From Aselliscus stoliczkanus (lineage: Eukaryota; Chordata; Mammalia; Chiroptera; Hipposideridae): DNA of 64,000 nucleotides. Position numbers and translations under genes: made by a program. Under the pieces are notes generated by a model. That model searched no databases and was not told the origin of the DNA. It saw only the letters and a program-made list of their open reading frames with translations. The stretch covers positions 34,258,501 to 34,322,500 of the forward strand of contig CM066729.1 of assembly GCA_033961575.1 (NCBI GenBank), given 5' to 3'. Positions 11,275-22,441 of this stretch are shown piece after piece. Position 1 is the stretch's first letter; each line of letters begins with the position of its first letter.

Positions 11275-11960
11275 TTTTTGGTTTGTTTTTATTGTGGTAC
11301 AACACATAACATGACATTTACCATCTTAACTGTTTTTAAGTATACACTGCTAACTATGTTCATGTTTTACAATGGGTCTCAAGAAAATTTTCATCTTGCA
11401 AAACTAAAACTCTTTACTTATGGAATAATGACTCCCCTTTTTCTCCTCCCCTCAGCCCTTGGCAACCACCATTATACTTTCCAAGAGTCTGATTACAATA
11501 CTTTATATATGTAGAATCATGCAGTATTTGTCCTTTTGTGACTGGCTTATTTCACTCAGAATTATGTCCTCAACTTCACCCATGTTGTAACATGTGATAG
11601 AATTTGCTTCATTTTTTAAGCTTGAATAATATTCCATTGTGTCTATATACCACATTCTCTTCATCTATTAAATAATTAATGGACATTTATTTGCTTCCAC
11701 CTGTTGGCTAGTGCGGATAATGCTGCAATGAACATGGGCATGCAACGTTTGCTTTTTGTTTTTTGTTTTTTTGTTTTGAGGGCAGTGTCACTGGCCCTCA
11801 CATGTGGGACCGAACTGGGGCCATTGGCTTCCCAAGCCAGTGCTTAACGCAACGTTTGCTTTTTGAATGGAGTTTTCTCTTATTAATTGTATGTTCTTTG
11901 AGATAAGTACATTAGGTTGGGAGGCTTTTTTGACCTCAATAAGAGAAACTTTGGTGGAGC
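11275..11960 (-). mobile_element. Old L1 3' fragment, minus strand, split by a SINE
   Basis: Antisense L1M landmarks: 'acataacatgacatttaccatctta' region, 'cttggcaaccaccattatac', 'tagaatcatgcagtatttgtcc', 'tggcttatttcactcagaat', 'gaataatattccattgtg' and 'ataatgctgcaatgaacatggg'. The SINE at 11759-11848 interrupts it near its right end. The right boundary is uncertain. Confidence 0.8.
11759..11848 (-). mobile_element. 5'-truncated type A SINE, minus strand
   Basis: T-rich tail, then the antisense SINE body through 'cccaagccagtgcttaa', where it stops. The last ~25 bases of the head (accactcggccggccc) are missing. A perfect 17-bp TSD, gcaacgtttgctttttg, lies at 11742-11758 and 11849-11865, so the truncation happened at insertion. 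Confidence 0.88.
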
Positions 11961-12509
11961 AATGTATGGGATAGACAAGTCAAAAGAACAAGTTATTTAT
12001 AATTTTAGTAGAAGAACAGAAATAATCAGAAAAAGAAAATAGAACATGAGAGGGAATAATTGAGGAAGACAATTTTATAGAATATGAAAGGGTAGATAAT
12101 TTAATTAAATATATTAAGATTTGGGATTTAAGCTTGGGCTAAAAGAAAAACTACTTCCTTTGAAACTTGGGACAAAGAAGTACAATTGGGCAAGTAAGCA
12201 TATGTTTTTAGGTAAAGGATTTCATGCCTAGAATCCTCCACATTCTTTCTGAAATAAAAGGCTAAATTGCCTATTTAAAACAAGTGTCACACACTATTGA
12301 GGAACATAAGAGAAATGATGCAAATTTTCATTGAATAGAATTAGAGAGGGAACCATTAAGAGAAAGTTAAAATTTTCCAGGCAATCTGTATGACCCCATG
12401 GAAGTTAGAGAGCATATATATGTGCAGTGTACTGACCTGTGTAATTTTCTCCAAGGGCTCTCAGTGGTCTAGTTGCTGACAGAAGTCTTGGCTGTTTCAG
12501 CATTGATTT

Positions 12510-12600
12510 ATTCTTTCATTTTTATTCATTTAAAAGTGGACTGAGTGCATGTTATTTGCCAGGCACTGGGTTTCTTTGCATAGGACATGCACAACACACA
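12510..12600 (-). repeat. L2 3' end relic, minus strand
   Basis: 'ttatttgccaggcactggg' near 12552-12570 is the antisense of the conserved L2 3' end (gtgcctggcac...). Confidence 0.5.
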
Positions 12601-12619
12601 AAAAAGTAGAACCCATGTA

Positions 12620-12898
12620 TACCAGTTAGGGTTCACCTGGAGAAACAGAATCGGTGGGGAAGATCACAAACAGGGTGAAGACCCACTTGCACAGGGGAAT
12701 TCCTGCTCTCTTAGGGAATATTCAGACCTATTTTAAAGAACTTCCAAGCAATTTAGCCAAGCCCACCCAGTTTATCCACTATAATTTTCCTTATTTAATG
12801 TCGACTGATTAGGAATTGGCAAAAGACCTTCATAGCAACTCCTAGATCAGTGTTTGACCTGGGGACTAGAGCCTAACCAAGTTGACATATCATAAAAT
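12620..12898 (+). repeat. L1M 3'UTR segment
   Basis: Starts 'ccagttagggttcacctgg' with 'agaaacagaatcggt' and ends 'aagttgacatatcataaaat', matching the two ends of the L1M 3' segment described at 6836-6868. The middle is diverged. Confidence 0.55.
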
Positions 12899-13646
12899 CA
12901 TTATACTACACTTAACAAGTTTATTTTTTAGTTCAGAGTAAGCGATAGACAGATGATATTCGAGTTTGCTTGTGCTATGATAGATGTGGGCACTTTTGAA
13001 CACAGATCATGGACATTGTAAAAGGAAGGGTCTGTCCTAAGTAGAAGCCAACCAGAAGAGGTTGGAGAGGAGTGCAGGCAGAGGAAGCAACTTAAATAAA
13101 GATCCAAAAGGAGCATCTGTCATTCAGAGAGCAGCAAGTATTTTAACTTACTTTAATTGGGACATGTGAGCTGGGAAGAGATGAGGGAGTCAGTAGGAAG
13201 CACCTGAAGATTATAAAGGACAACGTATACCACAATAAGACTTTTGCACACTATCTTAAAAGTTATACAAAACATTCTGAGTTAACTGAGATAATGAACT
13301 TGAATTATCTGTCACAATGCTTATATACTATACTCTCCACAGAACACATATTCTATTATATAAATGGCTTTAAGAAACAAATTTGACATAATCAAATTAG
13401 CAGCAACATGGAGAAAAAAATTAATGTGGGCAAAAATTAGGCCATGGAGGCTATTACAATATTGTAAATTGGAAAAAATGTAGGAATTTAAATACAATGA
13501 AAATATAGAGACACAACAGGAACTGGTGAGTAATTGAATGTGGAGGCAAAGGAAATAGAGAAGATAATAATTATATCCTTATTTCTAGCTCAGTCCAGTA
13601 GGTGGATAACTGTACCACTAATCAATAAGGATACAGCAGGAGACTT

Positions 13647-13666
13647 GGGGGGGGGGGTTGGGGGGG
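13647..13666 (+). other. G11-TT-G7 guanine run
   Basis: An 11-base and a 7-base G run separated by TT, at the position where antisense L2 has a shorter G-rich stretch. It may be slippage expansion. Run length is also sensitive to sequencing error. Confidence 0.7.
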
Positions 13667-13805
13667 TAGACTAGATGATGAGTTTAGTATTGGACATGTA
13701 GAATTGGAGCAGCTTTAGAGACATTCAAATGTCAGAAATGTCACATAGGCAGTTGGATAGCAGAGTGTGAAGCTCAAAAAAGAGGTCAGATATGAAGACA
13801 TAGAT

Positions 13806-13975
13806 CAGTGGTTCATAAACCCTTGTGTGCGTACAAATGCCAAAAGATCTTGTTAAAGTGGAGCTTTCAGAGCCACATTCCCTAATTTATTGACTCTTGA
13901 GAGTCATGTCCAAGAATTAAAAATTAGTTCATGGACTAACTTAGAGTCATGCTTAAACAATTTTACAGAAGATCT
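13806..13975 (+). repeat. MER5-like hAT DNA transposon relic
   Basis: 'cagtggttcataaacc' at the left with a diverged 'cttgttaaagtggagctttcagagcc' body fits a MER5-type element. The right end is eroded. Confidence 0.45.
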
Positions 13976-14449
13976 CAAAATATCAACATATAGAAACATA
14001 TGACCAATGTTGTGGGAATAGATGAATTCAGCTAAGCAGGGTAGGAGATGATGACAGTTAAAAATAGAACCCTGAAGAAGAGGATTGAATAGACTGAGAA
14101 AGAAGATTTTTCAATGAGAACTGGGAATGTTTGGTAAGAGGAAGTTATGAGGAACACCAGAAGCATGGGAAGGAGAGACTTTTAAGAATGAAAAATCAAA
14201 ACCAGTGCCAAATGAGGTGGAGCAGTCAAGAACGATATTTATGTGTAAGTGTCATTTGATTTATTAACAAACTCCTTGGAAAGCCAATTTTCAATTAAGG
14301 TAAAAAAATGGAGATAGTGTTTGAAGAGACTCATTCAACAATTATTTAGTTTGTACTCTGTCACTCTGTTTTGAGCACTAGGACTATAACAGCAAATAGT
14401 ACCAAAAAAAATCAAAATTCTACATCCTAGTGTGGGAGTTTGTTGTGTT

Positions 14450-14574
14450 TGTTTGTTTGTTTGTTTGTTTGTTTGATTTTGAGGGCAGTGTCCCTGGCCC
14501 TCACATGTGGGATCCGAACCGGAGCCGCTGGCATCCCAAGCCAGCTATCAACCACCGTGACACTCGGGCGGCCC
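14450..14574 (-). mobile_element. Type A SINE, minus strand, abutting a T25 run at its head
   Basis: (GTTT)n tail on the left, then the antisense SINE ending 'cactcgggcggccc' at 14574. A run of 25 T (14575-14599) follows directly. In SINE orientation this is an A25 tract immediately 5' of the head. No clear TSD could be found. Confidence 0.8.
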
Positions 14575-15267
14575 TTTTTTTTTTTTTTTTTTTTTTTTTA
14601 AACGTAGTAAATATGTAGCAGCTTAGAAGGTGAGAGTGCTATAGAAAATAATAAAGCAGGGGAAAATGTAATGCCAAGAGAGGGAGGGTTACTATTTTAT
14701 GTAGGGGAGCAGCTCAGGTAAGATGGCAATTGAGCAACAAACCACAGGAATTATAGAAACAAGCCACAGAGGTATCTGGATAAAGAATATTACAGGAAAA
14801 GGAGGCAGCAAACTTAAGGCCCTGTGTTGTGTGCGTGTGTGGAATGTTTCAGCATTAACGAGGAGGCCAGGTTGGTGTGGGGAAGAGCAGCAGGAGAAAA
14901 GGATGAAGAGACAGTAGGGTTCCAAAACATGGAAGGCTCACAGGCCTTTGCAAGTTATTTAATTTTTAATATTCAAGATGAGATGAGCTGCCACTGAGGA
15001 GTTTTGAAAACAGAATAAAATTATATGATGTATGTCTTAATAGGATTACTCTGGCTATTAGTTGAGTATAGGTAAATGAGTAAAAGTGGATAAAGGGAAC
15101 CCAATTGGAGACTGTTGCAATAATTCAAATTGGAAATGGTGGTTTTGGCCAATGCTAGAAATGGAAATCATAAGAAGTTATTGGAATTGTTTTGTATACT
15201 GAATATAATACTGAAGACTTCGGTGAATCAAATAAAGGTTATGAGAGAAAAACCTCAAGTTTAACTC

Positions 15268-15835
15268 CAAGTATAGTCATATATCCTTATCCATGGTTTT
15301 GCTTCCCAAGGTTGAGTTGCTCTCGCAACTGCAGTCCAGAAATGTTAAGCGGGAAATTCCAGAAATAAACAATTCATAAGTTTTCATTTGTAGCCATTCT
15401 GAGTACCATGATTACATCTTGTGCTGTCCCACCCCCATCCCTTCAAAAATGTGAATCATCCCTTTGTTCTATGCTTGTATCTGCTACCTTCCCCACCGAT
15501 TTGTCACTTAGTAGCTGTCTGGATTATCATATCAACTGTCAAAGTATCTCAGTGCTTGTGTTCAACTAACCCTTATTTTCCTTAATAATGCCATATTCAT
15601 GTAACTTTCACTACAGCTTATTGTTATAATTATTCTATTTTTAGTTATTATTGTTTATCTCTTACTGTGCCTAATTGATAAATTAAACTTTATCATAGGT
15701 ATGTATGCATAGGATATAGTTTATATAATAGCACATAAGTATGATATACATTGGGTTTGGTTCTACCCACGGGGGGGGGGGGGTCTTAGAATGTATTCCC
15801 TGAAGGTAAGGGAAGATTACAATATATAGACATAA
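15268..15835 (+). mobile_element. Tigger-like (Tc1/mariner superfamily) non-autonomous DNA transposon relic
   Basis: The left part ('tatccttatccatggttttgcttcc', 'aaattccagaaataaacaattcataag', 'gtgaatcatccctttgtt') and the right part ('gttataattattctattttta', 'ctgtgcctaattgataaattaaactttatcataggtatgtatg') match the two ends of a Tigger-family internal-deletion derivative I recognise. Terminal inverted repeats are badly eroded. A G13 run lies at 15771-15783. No transposase frame remains. Confidence 0.75.
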
Positions 15836-16289
15836 ACAACTGAAAGAACTGAATGATTACTTACTAAAAATAATGGGAAACTGTGCAAGGTGCAGTTTAG
15901 TCAGGGGTTGTCCAGGGTAAGGTAAGAGTGAGTGGATCAGGTGTTCAGTATTAGGCATGCTATGTTTGAAGGTATCTGTTTAAAAATCCAATTAGTGATA
16001 TTGAAAACACAATTCTATTTATGTGTTTGAAGTTTAGGGAAAAAATTGGGTGGGAGACATAAATTTGGAAGCAATCATGTAGATACCATGCGTTTGAACA
16101 AATCACCTAGAAAATTAATGAAAAGAGAAAAGAAAAGAGGTCCAAGGACTGAGACTTGGCCTACTCCAGTGTTTAGAAATCATGAAGTTGAAACAGGAGA
16201 CAGAAAAAGAGACTGAAAACATATGATCAGAGATGTAACAAAAAGACCTTGATCTACCGGGCCATTTCTATTAGCACAAGTGTTTTAAT

Positions 16290-17648
16290 ATTTCTTCCAT
16301 ACTAATTCCACATTTTTCCTCCAGCTTTCACCACAATTTTTTTTTCCATATCTGGACCACACTTCTTGAAAGAGTAATCTTTTCTCACTGTCTCCAATTT
16401 CTCTCTTACAATTCTGCCTTGAACTCACTCAATCAGGCTTTTGTTCCAACAATCAACCAGAGACGCTCTTTTCAATGTCACCAGTGACATCCTCATTGCT
16501 AAAAGTGGTGGTCAGTTCTCATCTCTCATTTAATTTGGCCCATCAGTAGTGTTTGATACAATTATACATCCTTCCATCATTTTAAAATATTGGCTCTCTT
16601 TGGTACCCTATCTACCCGTACCCTGCACAACTCCTGACCAGAGTTTTACTAGGCTTCCAGAATGTTACTATGTTAGTCTCTCTGTCCTCAATCCCCTCCT
16701 GCGTCTCTGATGACTCCTTTTAGTCTCATTTGCTGATTCTTCTTCATTTCCTTGATATATACCTCCCTCAAGGTTTAGGCCTTGGAATTCTTCTTTTTCA
16801 TATCTACACTCACTCTTTTTGTAATCATCTAACAGACATAACTGCTAATGGTTCCAAAATTGATATCTCTACTCTAGACATTTTCTTTGAACTATAGACT
16901 TCTCTATAGAACTGCCTACTAAGTATCTCCACTTAAATGTCTAATAGCCATCTTCTCTTAGTATATTCAAAACTGATCTCATAATATTTGTCCCAAATAG
17001 ATCCACTCTCAGTAAATGACAACTCCAGTCTTTTGGTACTCAACCAAAAATACATACATCATACTCGACTACTTTCCCATCCTGTACTTGATATATCAAG
17101 AACTCTACTTTCAGTATATCTTGAAATTATGCTATTCTTCTGCTCAATATACTCCAGTGGCTTCCCTTTCCATTCTGAATAAAAACTAAAATCCTTAAAT
17201 GATCTACCAAGCCCACAGATCTCGCTTCCTATTATCTCTCTGATGTTATCTCCTTGCTCTCATTTACTCGACTTCAGCTCCATTCATCTTCTTACTGTTC
17301 CTCAAATATATTAGGCATGCTCTTGAATTAGGATCTTTGCACTTAACTGTTCCCAGTTCTGGAAAGTTCTCCCTCAGATATCCACATGATGTAGCTTCTA
17401 CCTTTTTTTAGGCCTTTACTCAAATATAATTTTCTCACTGAGATCTTAGGCTACCCTATTTAAAATTGCCTACATTATCTTTCTCTGCAGACAATTTTCT
17501 CTAGTAAATTGATACATCCTGTATTTTACTCAATACTCATGTTTATGATTTTTTCATCCAAACTAGAACATAAATTCCATATCTCCTGGGTCTAGAACAG
17601 TGCCTGGTATGCAAAAGTCAATAAATACTTGCTAAAATTTGAATAATG
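16290..17648 (+). mobile_element. Ancient LINE-2, plus strand, copy 3 (RT region to 3' end)
   Basis: Sense L2 landmarks in order: 'caatgtcaccagtgacat' (16474-16491), 'cagtagtgtttgatacaatta' (16545-16565, the RT FDT region), 'catatctacactcactc' (16799-16815), 'actgcctactaagtatctccac' region (16912-16932), 'actccagtggcttcccttt' (17151-17169), 'aggatctttgcacttaactgttcc' region (17330-17354), and a 3' end 'acagtgcctggtatgcaaaag'-like stretch (17597-17617) followed by 'tcaataaatacttgct'. About 1.36 kb is long for an L2 relic. It has no usable frame. Confidence 0.85.
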
Positions 17649-17654
17649 AATCCA

Positions 17655-18957
17655 GCTTCTTTCTCTTGCATTATCACTATCTCCCTCTTTTCTAGATCAT
17701 CCCTACCAGTACACGAACATGATTTTAATATCTCATCTTAAAAAAATAACCTCCCTTAAATCCCCAACTTCCCCTAGTCACCACCCGCTTTCTCTGCTAC
17801 TTTAATAGCAAAACTTAACTTAAAAGTTATGTCTTTATAGTTATTTCTTCTTCCTAACTTTGCATCTATGCCATATCATGCTCAAATAAGGCTACCCATT
17901 ACACCTGTCCCTTGCCTCTGATGACTTCTTTGTTGCCAAAAGAACATTCATATCATTGTCCTCTTTGTGTTCAAACCTCCTAGCAGCTATTCAACATGGT
18001 CTAACATTTTCTCCTGGACACACACTCTTCTCCTGGCTTTTTGGATGACACATTTGTACCTCTTGTCTTAGTTTTTGCTTTGTCCTTTGTATGTCTGATT
18101 GGCAGAAGATAGGTCACATTCCTGATCTTCACCTCCAAAGAAGAGTGGGAGAGTGAATTTTTAGACTTTTCTTTTCATCAGAGAGGAGTCATAACTGGCA
18201 AATTAAAAAATATAGAAACATGACCAAATGTGGTGGAGACTAAAATATGACAAAAGTTCACTACATCTCCTGCATCTAATTCATTATGGAAGACTCTCTG
18301 TGTTACCTTGAAAATATATCTTGTGTCCATCTGTGTCTTAACTCCGCTGCATCAGCTTAATTCAAGCTGCCATCATCTGTTATCTGGAGCACTGAAATAG
18401 CTACCAGATCTTCTGTGGCCACATTTTGCCCTGTTCAATACATTTTACACACAATAACTAGAATGATCTTCTTAAAAAAAGTATTGATATCCTACCACTT
18501 AGAAAACTTATTGTTTCCCATAGTGCTTTCACTAAGTCTAAATTTTTACCATGTCCTACGAGGTTCTATATGACTAGTCCCTTTAACTTCATACAAGTCT
18601 CAAAGACATCCCGTAATTTTCCCAATTTTCAAGGGGCTTCCTATCCTTGACTCTTTTTGCTTGTTCTTCCTTTGCCTGCAATATTCTGCTCCCAACAATG
18701 CCAATGAGAACATAAGGCCAATTTCTTCTTCCCATTCAGTCCTCATTTCAAAAGTGCTTACCTCAGATAAACTTTTCTTGGGTAATTAAAATAATTAGCC
18801 ACTCATCCTATCACTGTTTTATTTACTTTTCTCTTTATGACACATATTTTTGGCTTCTGCTTCAATTGTTCCCCCGTCTTTAGAATAAAAGCTACACATG
18901 TTCCTACCATTTCACTAGAGCCTAATCATGTCATATAGTAGACACTCAATAAATTAG
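17655..18957 (+). mobile_element. Ancient LINE-2, plus strand, copy 4
   Basis: Pyrimidine-rich L2 sense sequence with an unrecognised stretch around 18090-18300, then 'ataactagaatgatcttctt' (18455-18474), 'gcctgcaatattctgctccc' (18674-18693), and the terminal 'atagtagacactcaataaatta' (18936-18956). It directly follows copy 3 in the same orientation. Confidence 0.7.
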
Positions 18958-19029
18958 TTAAGTTTACCAGTTCAGCTCTAAGATAATATTTAATTGAGAA
19001 GTGGGACAAGAACCTACTTTTTGGAGTAT

Positions 19030-19515
19030 GGGTATGTTCAGCAGCCTCCAAGATGCCTGCAAATGATCTCCACTTACTGGTATTTGTGCTCTGTGCACTT
19101 TCCTCCCCTTGAGAAAGGCTGAGTTATTGACTTGCTTCTAATTGGATAACGTGAGATGATGGGTTGTCGCTTCTGAGATTAGGTTACAAAAAGACTGTGA
19201 CTTCTGTTTTCGGTGCCTTCTATTGCACTCTTACCCACATGCTCGGAGGGAATCCAGCTGCCATGTTGTAAGAAGCCTATATAGCAAAGAACTGCTGTTT
19301 TCACTCAAGAGTCACCAAGGACCTGAGACCTGCCAACAGCAACATGAGTGAGTTTGGAAGGGATTTTGCCTCAGTCAAGCTTTGCGATGACTACAAGCAT
19401 GGAACCACTGAGCTAAGCAGTATACAAATTCCTGAAAAAAAGAACTGTGAGATAGTCTATATGTTTTGTTTTAAACAATGAAGTTTTGGGAAATCTATTA
19501 TGCAACTATAGTTAA
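19030..19515 (+). mobile_element. MaLR/ERVL-like solitary LTR, degraded
   Basis: 'gggaatccagctgccatgttgtaag' (19249-19273), 'gacctgccaacagcaac' (19328-19344), 'gtgagtttggaagg', 'cagtcaagctttgcgatgac', and a 3' end 'ttttgggaaatctattatgcaa' follow the order of a MaLR-type LTR. A related type occurs at 41495-41925 and 46636-47115. Confidence 0.6.
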
Positions 19516-19669
19516 ATAAAATGGGAAACATCTTTAATATGGTGGATTTGGGTAGGGTGTTTAGTAGGATATTTTTTTGTAATCAGAAACTAGAATAAGG
19601 GAAGAAAATTGAAATCCCACAATTCAGAGAGGGTCACAAGATAGAAAACTGATAAGGAAACAGTATAGC

Positions 19670-20040
19670 TATTTTATTTATTTTTAAATTTTGTCTTTTT
19701 AGATGCCAAAGCATTGAATTTTTTTTCAGTTACAGTTCATATTTAATATAATTTTATATTTGTTTCATATGTATGTCATAGTGGTTAGACATTTATACAA
19801 CTTATGCAATGATTTCCCCAATTAGTCTAGTGCCCACCTGGCATCATACATAGTTGTTGCAAATTATTGACTATCTATGCTGACTTTATACCCCCATGAC
19901 TATCTTGTAACTACCAATTTGTATTTCTTAATCCCTTCACCTTTTTCACCCAGCTCCCCAAACATCTTCCCCTCTAGCAACCATCAGTTTGTTTTCTGTA
20001 TCAATGAGTCTACCTTCCAGGTCCTTTTTCTCAAACCACT
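19670..20040 (-). mobile_element. Old L1 3'UTR, minus strand
   Basis: 'gtggttagacatttataca', 'tctagtgcccacctggcatcatacatagttg', 'gactatcttgtaactaccaatttgtatttctta' and 'ctagcaaccatcagtttg' are antisense landmarks of an L1M 3'UTR (quoted pieces span 19780-20000). Confidence 0.8.
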
Positions 20041-21065
20041 TACTTAGTTTTAAGTATGATAGAGGGTCATGGAGGCTAGGAATGGAGCATCAATGTGAAG
20101 AAACAACAAACAATTACCAGATTAGCAATAGTAATGCACTTTAACACAACCTAAGAAGAAAGCATATTTTATATAAGGTAATTTGTCTATATTTGGGTTC
20201 TGATTATAAAATATAATTCTGAGTCACAAAGTGATATTATCATGGGACCTATGGTAATTACCATTGTTCATTTACAGTGAGAATAGCTGAGCCATTTCAA
20301 CGAGACTTCAAATGTTCATATAAACTTCATTGTTTGTATAGAAAAGTAAACAGTTTGATTACCCTTTGCTAAGATCAGTGTTTGAAAAGTTAGCCTCTGA
20401 AAGTATTGATACTTCAAGAGTATTAAATTATGAAAGTGAAAATTATATGACTTGTCAGTTCATTATGCTAAGAAGATTTGAAAAGTGAATTAGATTTCAT
20501 AAAACATGTTGAATGTACTATATATTTTCACCATATTTTTAAGGTACTTCAAATGTATGAAGAGAAAAAAAAAAGTTGTTTTAATTTTCTGTCTCCAAAA
20601 TGCAATTTTATTCTTGGGCTGATTCAGCAGAGTAGAAATAATTTTGACATTTGTAGTTTCGAGATATGGTTTAATATAAGAATAAAAGTCCTTATGGGAA
20701 ATTTGTGTTTGTGGATTTAAAAGTTTATTTTGAGCAGTTTGTAAGTATGAGGACTACTTTTACAGCTGAGAAAAAGGCAGACATTTGAAACTGAATTAAA
20801 AGTCTAAATCAACAGAATGGCAAACCTCTGCTCATATGATTAACATGGACTTGACTGTGATATTATTCTTGAACACAGAAATAACATCACATCACCTAAT
20901 TCAAGAAACTTCCATCTCTAGGGTCAATACCAGTAAAGTTTGGAAGTGGTAGGACTGACAGAATTTTGAGATTAACTCATTTTTGAGAACTCTTATAAAT
21001 GTCATATATTTTCTTTATTCATAACAAAATAAAATTTATAGTGGAAATAATACAGATATTTTTAT
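20041..21065. other. Unassigned AT-rich DNA
   Basis: No feature recognised. The 80-residue frame at 20478-20720 has no identifiable motif. Confidence 0.5.
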
Positions 21066-21069
21066 TTTT

Positions 21070-21583
21070 TATTTTTTATTTTTTTCAATTTTATTGGGGA
21101 ATTGGGGAAGGGGAACAGCCAAGTTGTTGTCCTTCAACCTTAGTTGTGGAGGGTGCAGCTGGCTTAGCTCCAAGTCCAGTTGCCAGCCAGCTGTCTGTCT
21201 GCAGCTTGACGATGCTCAGATTGAACAAAGTGCCATGTTCAATCTTAGTTGTGGGTGGGAATAGCCCACCATCCCATGAGGGAGTTGAACTGGAAACCTT
21301 GTTGCTAAGAGCAGCACTCTAACCACGGAGGCATCCAGCCACCCATCGGCAGCTCAGGGAAGCTCAGCTCAAGGTGACATGTTCAAACTTAGTTGCAGGT
21401 GGGCATAGCCCACCATCCCATGAGTGAGTCAAACTCGCAACCTTGTTGTTAAGAGCACGTACTCTCACCAACTGAGCCATCCTGCCATCTGTTAGCAGCT
21501 CACTGGCCCACGTGGGAATCAAACCGGCAACCCTGCTGCTCAGAGCTCGCACTCATAACTAACTGAGCCACTCAGCCTACCCA
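21070..21583 (-). mobile_element. Composite multi-module SINE (type C), minus strand
   Basis: Read on the minus strand, it starts with 'ggctgagtggctcagttag', passes through three tRNA-like modules (each with a 'gatgg/gagtgg ... ctcag or cgtgg' A-box region and a 'ggttgc..gtttgactc'-like B-box region), then a spacer ending 'aaggttgaaggacaac' and the tail 'ttccccttccccaattcccc' plus AATAAAAT. The tail holds one copy of the C-rich unit. The left flank is T-rich, as expected for a minus-strand poly(A). The TSD is not clear. Confidence 0.85.
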
Positions 21584-21979
21584 GTATCTTGATGTTTTAA
21601 ATTGTAACCCTTTTATAGTGAAGTTAGCTTTATGTATTATGTCACATATTGGCTAAACTTCATAGTACACAGAGTAGATCTATTCAATTGAGAATTAAAT
21701 AATTAGTGCTCTATAATAAACATTTTGACTAAACAGCCCTTTATGACTAGTGACCAGAAAGTTTATGTTTAAGGGTATAATTTTAAGACCATCACTTACC
21801 AGTGTGCAAACCTTAGGATGAGCCTGGTAAGGCAAATGTGTATATCTGTTTATTAATGCGAATTTGTTACTGCAAATTAATTAATGTTCAGAGCATATTT
21901 TAAGATTAAAAAATAAAAATGTTGCATAAGAAATAATATTTATATATTTTCATCATGTACTTAAAAATACTAAAAATAT

Positions 21980-22441
21980 GGGGCTGGCCGAGTGGTGCAT
22001 TGGTTAAGAGCTGTCTTGGGACGCCAGCGGCCTGGTTTGGATCCCACACATGAGGGCCAGTGACACTGCCCTCTGCAGCTAGGATGGTGAACAACAGCTC
22101 CACTTGGAGTCCAAGCTCCACTTGGAGCTTGCTGTGAGTCCCTGGGCCGGCATAGCTGCAGCCCCTGCTGCAGTGGGCTGCCATAGGCTACAGCGAGTGG
22201 CTGGCAGCCAGCGTGAGCAGATGGCAGCCGGTGTGAGCTGCCAAGAGCCGCTGTGAGTGGCCGTCTAGAGGCTGGGGACCAATCTGCCTCACCCAAGAAG
22301 AGCTCAATGATGATACCAACATGGGCCAGTGAAGCAATGTCCTCCACAACTTGACTGAAGAACAAAAGGACAGCAACTTCCCTTGTTTTCCAATGCTTTC
22401 TCCTTCCCCAATTCCCCAATAAAATTAAAAAAAAAACAAAA
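21980..22441 (+). mobile_element. Long SINE (type B: type A head plus ~330-bp body), plus strand
   Basis: It has the same ~95-bp head as type A SINEs, up to 'gccagtgacactgccctc', then a G/C-rich body with repeated 'gcagccgg/gtgagctgcc' motifs, then 'ctgaagaacaaaaggacagcaac', then the C-rich tail and AATAAAAT. A 12-bp near-TSD (actaaaaatatg/acttaaaatatg) lies at 21969-21980 and 22442-22453. The open frames on the minus strand across this body (for example 21970-22419) are by-products of its GC content. Confidence 0.87.

Larger units (their letters stand above)
12925..14290 (-). mobile_element. Ancient LINE-2 (CR1 clade), minus strand, copy 1
   Basis: Antisense L2 ORF2 order is followed: purine-rich 'gaggttggagaggagtgcaggcag' region (13055-13080), 'ggggttgggggggt' G-rich region near 13650-13668, 'agtttagtattggacatgta' (13681-13700), 'ataggcagttggatag' (13745-13760), and 'gaaccctgaagaagagg' near 14067. 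These mark the RT-domain 3' half of L2. All frames are broken. A MER5-like relic splits it at 13806-13975. Confidence 0.6.
14300..16255 (-). mobile_element. Ancient LINE-2, minus strand, copy 2, split by a SINE and a Tigger-like element
   Basis: Runs from the antisense 3' terminal region ('attcaacaattatttag ... ggactataacagcaaatag', 14333-14399) through ORF2 ('attactctggctattag' 15045-15061, 'gactgttgcaataattcaaat' region 15110-15130, 'gacataaatttggaagcaatca' region 16056-16077, 'gaggtccaaggactgagac' 16138-16156). This is the RT C-terminal half in antisense. Insertions at 14450-14599 and 15268-15835 interrupt it, and the L2 resumes on each side in the correct order. Confidence 0.75.

Noticed and set aside
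21970..22419. 149-codon minus-strand frame
   Set aside because: It lies wholly inside a type B SINE. Similar frames occur in the other copies (34349-34757, 36051-36446, 52541-52758), caused by the G/C-rich SINE body.
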